A DNA stretch of 8,925 nt from an uncultured bacterium. Lineage in GTDB: Bacteria > DRYD01. The notes under the pieces were generated by a model. The model made no database searches. It was not told where the DNA came from and saw only the letters and a list, made by a program, of their open reading frames with translations. A program made the position numbers and the translations under genes. Where the stretch lies: the NCBI GenBank assembly GCA_937927985.1, contig CALFWH010000123.1, positions 1 to 8,925 of the forward strand. Reading direction: 5' to 3'. Shown piece after piece: positions 1-7,388 of this stretch (position 1 is the first letter of the stretch; each line of letters opens with the position of its first letter).

Positions 1-672
1 ATAATAAGAGAAATAATGTCGTTAGCTGATGCAGTAACCATCTCAGCTAAAAAAGATCCTCTAACGAATATAAGCGGATTAATCTTAGTAAGAAATTTTG
101 AATTGTACCAAAAAATGAAAAAAATGATTGAAGTATTTGAAGGACAATATTATGATGGAGGTCTAAATCCAAGAGATATAGCAATGCTAGCAATAGGAAT
201 AAGAGAAATGACAAATTATTACTATCTAAAAAATAGAATAGAGCAAGTAAGATATTTAGGTCAATTATTAAAAGAAAATGGAATTCCCATAGTTGAACCT
301 ACTGGTGGGCACGCTGTATACATAGATGCTAAACAATTTTTACCTCATATGAACCAAGATGAATTCCCAGCGCAAACCTTAGCAGCCTATATCTATCTAT
401 ATGGTGGAGTAAGAACAATGGAAAGAGGAATAGTATCAGCAGGAAGAGACCCAATAACAGGAAAACACAAATATCCAGAACTAGAACTTGTAAGAATGAC
501 CATACCTAGAAGAGTATATACAAACGAACATATGTACTACACAAGCCAAGTATGTAAAGAAATTTTAAATATAAGAGATAAAATAAGTGGATTAGAAATA
601 GTGTATGAACCACCTTTCCTAAGATTCTTTACAAGCAAATTTAAACCAATAAAACAATTAGTACTAGCGTAA
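1..672 (+). CDS. tpl: Tyrosine phenol-lyase (beta-eliminating lyase), C-terminal part, 5' end outside window
   Basis: This is the C-terminal half of a PLP-dependent beta-eliminating lyase of the tyrosine phenol-lyase/tryptophanase family. Tyrosine phenol-lyase splits L-tyrosine into phenol, pyruvate and ammonia in the cytoplasm. The frame is open from base 1 and reads IIRE before the ATG at 16, matching the family's internal sequence, so that ATG is not the start; about 240 residues are missing. Counting from Met16, residues match Citrobacter freundii TPL, as I recall it, with a constant offset of 244. SAKKD holds the PLP lysine K13 (K257), MER at 135-137 contains the phenol-binding arginine (R381), R160 matches the carboxylate-binding R404, and F204-F205 match F448-F449. 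E. coli tryptophanase has Val-Glu-Ile at the MER site and His at the first Phe, so tyrosine phenol-lyase is preferred. Family is certain; substrate is inferred. The next gene starts after 14 nt. Confidence 0.85.
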   Translation: MIREIMSLADAVTISAKKDPLTNISGLILVRNFELYQKMKKMIEVFEGQYYDGGLNPRDIAMLAIGIREMTNYYYLKNRIEQVRYLGQLLKENGIPIVEPTGGHAVYIDAKQFLPHMNQDEFPAQTLAAYIYLYGGVRTMERGIVSAGRDPITGKHKYPELELVRMTIPRRVYTNEHMYYTSQVCKEILNIRDKISGLEIVYEPPFLRFFTSKFKPIKQLVLA

Positions 673-674
673 AT

Positions 675-680
675 TATAAA
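675..680 (+). promoter_or_regulatory. Possible -10 box directly before the acyltransferase start
   Basis: TATAAA lies 6 nt before the ATG at 687, the spacing expected for a leaderless transcript, and no Shine-Dalgarno is present in the 14-nt gap. There is no recognisable -35 box about 17 nt upstream, and TATAAA is common by chance in DNA this rich in A and T. Translational coupling to the upstream lyase is an equally good explanation. Confidence 0.2.
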
Positions 681-686
681 AATACT

Positions 687-1721
687 ATGAAAATCGTTAT
701 AAATGCTAAAGAAGAAGAATGGAAATATAGTAATGATTACTTTTATTACCCTGTTTGTTTACCAACTTTAAAATTAATTCAAGAAATATACCAAAAAACA
801 AAATATCCAATTCTCTTCATTTCTACTAATAAAACAGTAAATTTAATCCAAAAGTTTATAAATGAGTACAACATAGAAATTGAAGCTAATTTTATATCAG
901 AATATAAAGATTTAGATCACACAAACGAAAACTTAATAAAACTTGATCTAAACAGACCTTTGCTATACTACTTAAAAAAAGAACTAATAAAATTAATACA
1001 ATCAAAAAATATATCACTAAATAAATTTTTAAAAAAACCAGAATTCAATTTCAAGATAAATAAACTAAAAGATTTTGAAAAATTATTTGAATACATAAAG
1101 AGGCAATCAAAGAAAAAGAAAAATAAAAATAATGTTTTCTTAGGACAAAATATATTCATATGTCCTTTATCAGAGATAGGGAATAATAATCTGATTATGG
1201 AAAATACCTTTATAATAAATTCAAAAATGGGAAACAACAATATTTTAGGGCCAAATACTTTCATAATTGAATCAAATATACAAGATAATAACAAAATATT
1301 TTTTAGTGTAGTAAAAAGAAATAATTTATTAAATTTTAACAAAATAGGTCCGTTTAGTAATTTAAGAGAAAACAATGAATTAAATGATTCAAAAATAGGA
1401 GCTTTTGTAGAGTGTAAAAACGTAAAAAGTAAAGAAAACCTAAAAGCTGGACATTTAGCTTACTTAGGAGATTTAATAATAGAAAAAAATGTTAACATAG
1501 GAGCTGGAGTAGTATTTGCTAATTATGATGGAAAAAATAAATACACAACAGTTATTAAAGAAAATGTTTTTATAGGTTCAAATTCTGTGATTATATCTCC
1601 TAAAATAATAGGTGCTAATTCTTACATAGGAGCTGGAAGTATAGTAACCAAAAATATTGAAGAGTATACAATAGTTTTTGGTAATCCGGCAAAAGTATAC
1701 AAAAAAATAGATAAAAAATGA
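687..1721 (+). CDS. GlmU-like left-handed beta-helix acyltransferase with degenerate nucleotidyltransferase half
   Basis: This 344-residue protein has a C-terminal left-handed beta-helix (about 150-335) closely like the acetyltransferase half of GlmU, which N-acetylates glucosamine-1-phosphate with acetyl-CoA. The E. coli GlmU active-site residues are all matched: R227 (R333), K244 (K351), H256 in KAGH (H363), Y259 (Y366), N270 (N377), N279-Y280 in NYDG (N386-Y387) and K285 (K392). Residues 1-140 align weakly with the uridyltransferase half but are about 90 residues shorter. The LAAGKGTRM loop is replaced by INAKEEEWKY and the PKVL lysine is lost, so nucleotidyl transfer is unlikely. A Lys/Asn-rich linker (141-149) joins the halves. 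The end, FGNPAKVYKK, resembles other hexapeptide acyltransferases rather than GlmU. No Shine-Dalgarno precedes the ATG. The stop overlaps the heptose kinase start by 4 nt, suggesting a role in surface-sugar synthesis. The true acceptor is unknown. Confidence 0.82.
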   Translation: MKIVINAKEEEWKYSNDYFYYPVCLPTLKLIQEIYQKTKYPILFISTNKTVNLIQKFINEYNIEIEANFISEYKDLDHTNENLIKLDLNRPLLYYLKKELIKLIQSKNISLNKFLKKPEFNFKINKLKDFEKLFEYIKRQSKKKKNKNNVFLGQNIFICPLSEIGNNNLIMENTFIINSKMGNNNILGPNTFIIESNIQDNNKIFFSVVKRNNLLNFNKIGPFSNLRENNELNDSKIGAFVECKNVKSKENLKAGHLAYLGDLIIEKNVNIGAGVVFANYDGKNKYTTVIKENVFIGSNSVIISPKIIGANSYIGAGSIVTKNIEEYTIVFGNPAKVYKKIDKK

Positions 1722-2782
1722 AAATTTCATTATCAAAAATCTTTAGTAATTTTGAAAAAAACTTAAATAAGCTAAAAGAATTAAAAATTCTAGTGATAGG
1801 AGATATAATTTTAGATAGGTGGTTGAAAGGTACAGTAGATAGGATATCTCCTGAAGCTCCTGTACCAGTTTTAAGAGTAGAAAAAGAGTGGAACGATCTA
1901 GGGGGAGCAGCAAACGTAGCTAAAATACTATCCTATTATTCTAACAATGTATATCTATTAGGATCAATAGGAAAAGATCAATTCGCTAACAGGGTTAAAA
2001 AATTAATAGAAAAATATAATATAAAAGACCTAACTTTCAATTATTCTCAAACAATAGTAAAAACTCGATTAATAGCACAAAACAACCAACAAATAGCAAG
2101 AGTTGATCGAGAAAAACAAGATTTTAAAATTCCATCTAATATCCTATATGAAAAAATAAAATCTGTTCAAAATCAATTTGATTCAATTTTTTTAATTGAT
2201 TATGATAAAGGTATGTTTTCATATGAAAGCGTAAACCTAATAAACGAAGTTTTAAAATCAAAATACTATATTTCAATTAAGCCTAACAATTTTCATTCAT
2301 TTAGTCAATTTATTAATCAAAATAAAATAGAGTTAATATCTTTAAATAAAAAAGAATTTTGCCAGATTTCAAAATATTTATTAAATGATAGTGAAGTAAA
2401 TAATGGTAACTTATACGAAAATATGTCAAAATTTTATGAGAAATTGAATTTGTCTAATTTACTAGTTACTTTAGGTAAAGAAGGTTTATGTTTAATTAGT
2501 AATAAAGATGTTATAAAGATAGATGGTATAGAAGTGGAAGTATTTGATGTTACAGGAGCAGGAGATAACGTTATATCAATATTTAGTTTATTTGATATGA
2601 TAGGGGTTGATTTTACAGAAAGTGGAATACTGGCAAATATTGCTGGATCCATATGCGTTTCAAAACCAGGTACAATAGCAGTAAAACCACCCGATATAAT
2701 CAATTTTCTAAAAAGATATCAAACCGATTACTTTAGAATAAAAAAAATAACCGAAAATAAATATGAGGTATCCTCAAAATAA
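1718..2782 (+). CDS. hldA: D-glycero-beta-D-manno-heptose-7-phosphate kinase (HldE kinase domain, stand-alone)
   Basis: This is a PfkB/ribokinase-family kinase matching the N-terminal domain of HldE (RfaE). That domain phosphorylates D-glycero-D-manno-heptose 7-phosphate at C1 with ATP, in the cytoplasmic route to ADP-heptose. Family features are VIGDIILDRW (26-35) with RISPEAPVPV (42-51), GGAANVA (62-68), the QQIARVD stretch (124-130), VTLGKEG (250-256) and the anion-hole/catalytic motif DVTGAGD (277-283) with Asp283 as base. The length of 354 suits a stand-alone kinase domain; the usual adenylyltransferase fusion is absent and encoded by the next gene. Odd points: the conserved DPK after the central strand reads SIK (186-188), and the TPNxxE region reads SLNKKE (208-213), keeping Asn210 and Glu213. 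It overlaps the upstream gene by 4 nt (ATGA) and the downstream gene by 20 nt. The heptose substrate is inferred from the family and the adjoining partner gene. Confidence 0.88.
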   Translation: MKISLSKIFSNFEKNLNKLKELKILVIGDIILDRWLKGTVDRISPEAPVPVLRVEKEWNDLGGAANVAKILSYYSNNVYLLGSIGKDQFANRVKKLIEKYNIKDLTFNYSQTIVKTRLIAQNNQQIARVDREKQDFKIPSNILYEKIKSVQNQFDSIFLIDYDKGMFSYESVNLINEVLKSKYYISIKPNNFHSFSQFINQNKIELISLNKKEFCQISKYLLNDSEVNNGNLYENMSKFYEKLNLSNLLVTLGKEGLCLISNKDVIKIDGIEVEVFDVTGAGDNVISIFSLFDMIGVDFTESGILANIAGSICVSKPGTIAVKPPDIINFLKRYQTDYFRIKKITENKYEVSSK

Positions 2783-3257
2783 AATATTTTACAATTACGA
2801 AAGATTAAAATTAATAATTGAAAGAAATAGACAACAAGGCAAAATAATAGGATTTACTAATGGATGCTTTGATATATTACATAAAGGACATATAACTTAT
2901 TTATACGAAGCAAAAAATTATTGTGATATCTTAATAGTGGCAGTAAATTCTGATCAAAGTGTAAAGAGAATAAAGAATAAGAATAAACCAATAAACCCAT
3001 TAGAAGACAGAATGTTAATATTAGCTTCCATAGAAGCAATAGATTTTGTAGTACCTTTCGATGAAGATACTCCAATAGAATTAATCGAATACTTAAAACC
3101 TGATATATACTTTAAAGGAGGAGATTATAAAAATAAAAATATACCAGAATTAGTTGTAATAGAGAAGAATAAAATCGTTTTTAAAGTTTTAGACTTTATT
3201 CCTGAAATTTCTACAACTAAGATAATAGAAAAAATAATCAGAGAATTTTTAAAATAA
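2763..3257 (+). CDS. hldC: D-glycero-beta-D-manno-heptose 1-phosphate adenylyltransferase (HldE C-terminal domain, stand-alone)
   Basis: This 164-residue cytidylyltransferase-fold nucleotidyltransferase matches the C-terminal domain of HldE (RfaE2). It transfers AMP from ATP to heptose 1-phosphate, giving ADP-heptose for lipopolysaccharide core or other glycans. Visible motifs are FTNGCFDILHKGH (31-43) with the HxGH signature His40-Lys-Gly-His43, VNSDQSVKRIK (61-71), EDRMLILASIEAIDFVVPFDEDTP-like sequence from 81, PDIYFKGGDY (113-122) and the C-terminal STTKIIEKI (150-158). The ATG at 2763 lies inside the last 20 nt of the kinase gene in the next reading frame, with no good Shine-Dalgarno, so translation is probably coupled to the kinase. 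In many bacteria the two activities are fused in one HldE protein in this same order. The phosphatase GmhB and isomerase GmhA needed for the pathway are not in this window. Confidence 0.9.
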   Translation: MRYPQNKIFYNYERLKLIIERNRQQGKIIGFTNGCFDILHKGHITYLYEAKNYCDILIVAVNSDQSVKRIKNKNKPINPLEDRMLILASIEAIDFVVPFDEDTPIELIEYLKPDIYFKGGDYKNKNIPELVVIEKNKIVFKVLDFIPEISTTKIIEKIIREFLK

Positions 3258-3262
3258 GGAGG
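3256..3262 (+). promoter_or_regulatory. Strong ribosome binding site for the PilZ-like gene
   Basis: AAGGAGG sits 7 nt before the ATG at 3270 and overlaps the stop codon of the preceding gene. It fixes the start of the PilZ-like gene and contrasts with the three upstream genes, which have no comparable site. Confidence 0.85.
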
Positions 3263-3269
3263 AATTTTT

Positions 3270-3971
3270 ATGTTTGATAATTTTAGATTCGATTTTTTAA
3301 AGAAAAAAGATCCTCAATTTTTACAAGATTCTCCATTAAAAATGATAGCTATAGAAGCAGATAAATGGATAGATATGTACGGTACAGTAGAAAATGCTAC
3401 TAAAAATACAATAGAAATAAAAGTACCACTAATAACCCAGTATTTAGCAAATAACTTAGTACCTATAACTCAAGATAAAGAATTAGATGTTTTTTATTTA
3501 GAGATTTCCAAAGACAAAAACATAAGATTATTTAATTTCACAAGTCAAATAAGTGATATACAAGTAGCTGAGAAATTGATAATTATCACTAAACCTTCTA
3601 AATACAAAGACAAGTCATTTGGTGAAGCAAAAAAAATAATGGATAACTATGATTTTGAAGTAGAAATAGAAATGGAATATAACGCAGTAGGTGTACCACA
3701 TACTCAAAAAGGTAAAACTTATAGAATTTTCAATAATGGAATAAGTATGTTTACTTCAATACCAATTCCTCCTAAAACTTTAATAGAAGTATCATTAAAA
3801 ATTCCATACATAGAATATATTGAAATAAAAAAAGAAAAATTCACTGCAGTTGTTGTTGAAAGCAAACAAATAGAAAAAAAGAAATTTGAAACCATACTTA
3901 ATTACGAAAAAATTGAAGACAGGCTAAAAAATTTACTTTTAGAGTATAGCTTACTAAATCAAAAAATATAG
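3270..3971 (+). CDS. Divergent YcgR/PilZ-like protein lacking the c-di-GMP motifs
   Basis: This 233-residue soluble protein has no signal peptide or membrane segment. Residues about 20-110 have the spacing of a YcgR-type N-terminal beta domain (short beta strands around IEIKVPL, LDVFYLEI and LIIITKP). Residues about 125-230 resemble a PilZ barrel: FEVEIEMEYN, TYRIFNNGISMFTSIPIPPKTLIEVSLKIP-type strands, then a final helix ending LLLEYSLLNQKI. PilZ proteins bind cyclic-di-GMP and commonly control flagella, secretion or glycan export. Here the RxxxR motif expected before the barrel is absent, with lysines in that region, and the D/NxSxxG motif reads RxFxxG (RIFNNG), so nucleotide binding is doubtful. 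The assignment rests on pattern and length only; treat it as a hypothetical protein with a probable PilZ-like fold. It lies 12 nt after the adenylyltransferase gene and is probably on the same transcript, which hints at envelope or surface regulation without proving it. Confidence 0.5.
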   Translation: MFDNFRFDFLKKKDPQFLQDSPLKMIAIEADKWIDMYGTVENATKNTIEIKVPLITQYLANNLVPITQDKELDVFYLEISKDKNIRLFNFTSQISDIQVAEKLIIITKPSKYKDKSFGEAKKIMDNYDFEVEIEMEYNAVGVPHTQKGKTYRIFNNGISMFTSIPIPPKTLIEVSLKIPYIEYIEIKKEKFTAVVVESKQIEKKKFETILNYEKIEDRLKNLLLEYSLLNQKI

Positions 3972-3993
3972 TCAATTTTATAAATCAAAAGGA

Positions 3994-4020
3994 TTGAATT
4001 AAATAATAAAAAAGTATAAA
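3994..4020 (+). promoter_or_regulatory. Possible promoter immediately before fabF
   Basis: TTGAAT (3994-3999) and TATAAA (4015-4020) are separated by 15 nt, shorter than the preferred 17. The -10-like box ends only 3 nt before the ATG at 4024, and no Shine-Dalgarno lies within 20 nt. If real, this would give a leaderless or nearly leaderless fabF transcript. It may instead be chance AT-rich sequence, with fabF read through from upstream. Confidence 0.25.
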
Positions 4021-4023
4021 ACT

Positions 4024-5253
4024 ATGAGTGACAGAGTAGTGATTACAGGTTTAGGTACAATAAATCCTTTGGGTAATTCAGTAAAAGAGTTTTGGCAAAA
4101 TCTAGTAGAAGGTAAAAACGGTATAACCATAAATGATAGGATAGATACTACTAATTTTCAAGTAAAAATAGCTGGATTAGTCAAAAATTTTGATCCACTG
4201 TGCTATATAGATAAAAAACATATAAGAAAAATGGATTTATTTGTACAGTATGGTCTAGCATCTGTAAAAGAAGCAATAGAAGATAGTTTATTAGATTTAA
4301 CAAAAGTAGATCCGTTTAGATTAGGAGTATTTGTAGGATCAGGAATAGGAGGGATAGATACATTCCAAGATCAAGTTAAAACTTTAGTAGAAAAAGGTAT
4401 TTCAAAGATTTCTCCTTATTTTGTGCCCAAAATGATAGTTAATATTTTAGCTGGATGGATAGGGATATTGTATAATATTAGGGGGCCAAATTTGACTTAT
4501 GTAAGTGCTTGTTCAAGCTCTTTACATGCTTTAGGAGAAGCTTATAACGCAGTTAAAAATGATTTAGTAGATATAGCAATAGTTTGTGGTTCTGAAGCTC
4601 CAATTGTAGAATCAGCTATTGCTGGATTTGAAAATATGGGAGCTTTATCAAAAAATAATGATCCTAATAGTGCTTCAAGACCCTTTGATTTAAACAGAGA
4701 TGGATTTGTAATAAGTGAAGGAGCAGGAAGTTTAATACTAGAAAAATTAGAATTTGCTATAAAAAGAAATACTAAAATATATTCAGAGGTAATAGGATAT
4801 TATCATACTTGTGATGCTTACCACATTACTGCCCCAGATCCAGAAGCCCAAAGTGTAATATACACTATCAAGCAAGTAATTAAAAATACAGATATAGAGC
4901 AAATAGATTACATAAATGCTCATGGTACATCCACGCAGTATAACGACAAAACAGAAACGTTTGCTATAAAAAGTGTTTTAGGACAAAGAGCTTACAAAGT
5001 AAATGTAAGTTCTATTAAATCTATGATAGGTCATACTTTAGGAGCTGCAGGTGCAATAGAATCAATAGCAACTGTCCTAAGTATATATAATCAAACCATA
5101 CCCCCAACAATAAATTATAATACCCCTGATCCAGAATGCGACTTAAACTATACTCCTAATCAAGCAGTAAAGAGAGAAATAAATATAGCACTAAAAAATT
5201 CTTTTGGTTTTGGTGGACATAATGTAGTAGTTGCTTTCAAAAAATTTTTATAA
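4024..5253 (+). CDS. fabF: 3-oxoacyl-[acyl-carrier-protein] synthase II (FabF)
   Basis: FabF condenses malonyl-ACP with acyl-ACP in the elongation cycle of cytoplasmic type II fatty-acid synthesis. At 409 residues it is full length for the family. The N-terminus MSDRVVITGLGTINPLGN matches the usual start, and the frame is closed by TAA at 4000-4002, so the ATG at 4024 is well supported despite weak ribosome-binding sequence. The thiolase-fold triad is present: nucleophile Cys163 in SACSSSLHALG, His300 in NAHGTST and His337 in KSMIGHTLGAAGA, with Lys332. The gatekeeper Phe396 lies in NSFGFGGHN near the end. The nucleophile context (CSSS) is closer to polyketide-type ketosynthases than to the CATG of classical FabF, though the protein is otherwise an ordinary single-domain FabF. 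No acpP or fabG is adjacent. It follows the PilZ-like gene after 52 nt. Confidence is high for a FabF/FabB-type synthase, slightly lower for FabF over a specialised paralogue. Confidence 0.93.
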   Translation: MSDRVVITGLGTINPLGNSVKEFWQNLVEGKNGITINDRIDTTNFQVKIAGLVKNFDPLCYIDKKHIRKMDLFVQYGLASVKEAIEDSLLDLTKVDPFRLGVFVGSGIGGIDTFQDQVKTLVEKGISKISPYFVPKMIVNILAGWIGILYNIRGPNLTYVSACSSSLHALGEAYNAVKNDLVDIAIVCGSEAPIVESAIAGFENMGALSKNNDPNSASRPFDLNRDGFVISEGAGSLILEKLEFAIKRNTKIYSEVIGYYHTCDAYHITAPDPEAQSVIYTIKQVIKNTDIEQIDYINAHGTSTQYNDKTETFAIKSVLGQRAYKVNVSSIKSMIGHTLGAAGAIESIATVLSIYNQTIPPTINYNTPDPECDLNYTPNQAVKREINIALKNSFGFGGHNVVVAFKKFL

Positions 5254-5261
5254 ACATAATA

Positions 5262-5279
5262 AAATTTTGTATAAAATTT
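5262..5279 (+). repeat. AT inverted repeat in the groES promoter region
   Basis: AAATTTT and AAAATTT are perfect 7-nt arms separated by GTAT, lying 12 nt before the TATAAT at 5292 and covering the -35 region. It could be an operator for an unknown regulator or a weak hairpin behind fabF. All-AT arms arise easily by chance in this DNA. Confidence 0.3.
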
Positions 5280-5297
5280 AAAAAAAATGGGTATAAT
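5267..5297 (+). promoter_or_regulatory. Candidate groES-groEL promoter
   Basis: A consensus -10 box TATAAT (5292-5297) lies in the fabF-groES gap, with a poor -35 candidate TTGTAT (5267-5272) at 19-nt spacing. Transcription from about 5304 would give a leader of roughly 45 nt ending in a near-perfect Shine-Dalgarno. No CIRCE repeat (TTAGCACTC-N9-GAGTGCTAA) is present, so HrcA control is not indicated. The -10 box is convincing; the -35 box is not. Confidence 0.5.
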
Positions 5298-5334
5298 AAG
5301 TATCGTAAGGAACTAAAGGGGCAGCTAGAAAATC

Positions 5335-5344
5335 AAGGAGGTGA
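5335..5344 (+). promoter_or_regulatory. Near-perfect ribosome binding site of groES
   Basis: AAGGAGGTGA is almost fully complementary to the 16S rRNA 3' end. Because it overlaps the GTG at 5341, that codon cannot serve as the start; the ATG at 5350 is correctly spaced behind it. Confidence 0.9.
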
Positions 5345-5349
5345 AAAAA

Positions 5350-5658
5350 ATGCCAACCCAAACAACAAAATTAAGAATGTTAGAAGATAGAGTACTAGTA
5401 AAACCAATTCCACAAGATGAAAAAACAGAAAGCGGGCTCTACTTACCAGATACAGCAAAAGAAAGACCACAAAAAGGAGAAGTTATAGAAGTTGGTCCTG
5501 GTAAGATGTTAGAAAATGGTACAAGAATTGAACCTACCGTCAAAAAGGGAGATAAAGTACTATTTGGTAAATACGCAGGTACAGAATTGAAAATCAAAGG
5601 GGAAGAATATTTAATCCTAAGAGAAAGTGAAATATTAGCAATAGTAGAAAGTGAATAG
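5350..5658 (+). CDS. groES: Co-chaperonin GroES
   Basis: GroES is the 10-kDa heptameric lid that closes the GroEL folding chamber in the cytoplasm. The 102-residue protein carries the full family pattern: [17 protein letters not shown] at the N-terminus, the mobile loop with [14 protein letters not shown] that contacts GroEL, the GEVIEVGPG roof-loop region, [16 protein letters not shown] and the C-terminal [16 protein letters not shown]. The hydrophobic loop tripeptide is GLYLP in place of the common GIVLP. The ATG at 5350 is chosen over the in-frame GTG at 5341 because the latter lies inside the Shine-Dalgarno. groEL follows after 14 nt, giving the classical groES-groEL operon. A short N-terminal extension (PTQTTK) precedes the conserved start. 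Confidence 0.97.
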   Translation: MPTQTTKLRMLEDRVLVKPIPQDEKTESGLYLPDTAKERPQKGEVIEVGPGKMLENGTRIEPTVKKGDKVLFGKYAGTELKIKGEEYLILRESEILAIVESE

Positions 5659-5664
5659 GAGGTG
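5657..5664 (+). promoter_or_regulatory. Ribosome binding site of groEL
   Basis: AGGAGGTG lies 8 nt before the groEL ATG at 5673 and partly overlaps the groES stop codon TAG (5656-5658). This supports efficient, possibly coupled translation of the pair. Confidence 0.85.
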
Positions 5665-5672
5665 TTAAAATC

Positions 5673-7328
<1,656 letters not shown>

Positions 7329-7353
7329 TAAAAAGTATAAAATGAATTAAGAA

Positions 7354-7376
7354 GGGGGCTTAAAGCCCCCTTTTTT
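7354..7376 (+). terminator. Rho-independent terminator after groEL
   Basis: GGGGGCT (7354-7360) pairs with AGCCCCC (7364-7370) around a TAA loop, giving a 7-bp GC-rich stem followed directly by six T residues (7371-7376). It lies 25 nt after the groEL stop. Read on the minus strand, the stem is followed by CTTCTTAATT, a poorer T-tract, so it may also weakly stop transcription from the convergent protease gene. Confidence 0.93.
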
Positions 7377-7388
7377 ATTTTGTAAAGT

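Noticed and set aside
16..18. ATG at 16 as the start of the lyase gene
   Set aside because: The frame is open to base 1 and the codons before it (IIRE) match the interior of tyrosine phenol-lyase, so the gene begins outside the window.
968..1375. Minus-strand open frame of 135 codons
   Set aside because: It is a low-complexity Phe/Leu/Ile-rich complement of the beta-helix gene, without a ribosome site or recognisable motif.
2434..3075. Minus-strand frames opposite the heptose genes
   Set aside because: They are shadows of well-supported coding genes, with no start signals or motifs.
4004..4021. TAATAAAAAGTATAAAA-like string also found at 7327-7343, considered as a shared regulatory site
   Set aside because: The two copies differ by an inserted A, one starts inside the groEL stop codon, and such strings are expected by chance in DNA this AT-rich.
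5341..5343. GTG as the groES start
   Set aside because: It lies inside the AAGGAGGTGA ribosome binding site; the ATG at 5350 has proper spacing and the family's usual N-terminus.
5254..5349. CIRCE operator before groES
   Set aside because: Neither TTAGCACTC nor GAGTGCTAA, nor a close variant, is present in the gap.
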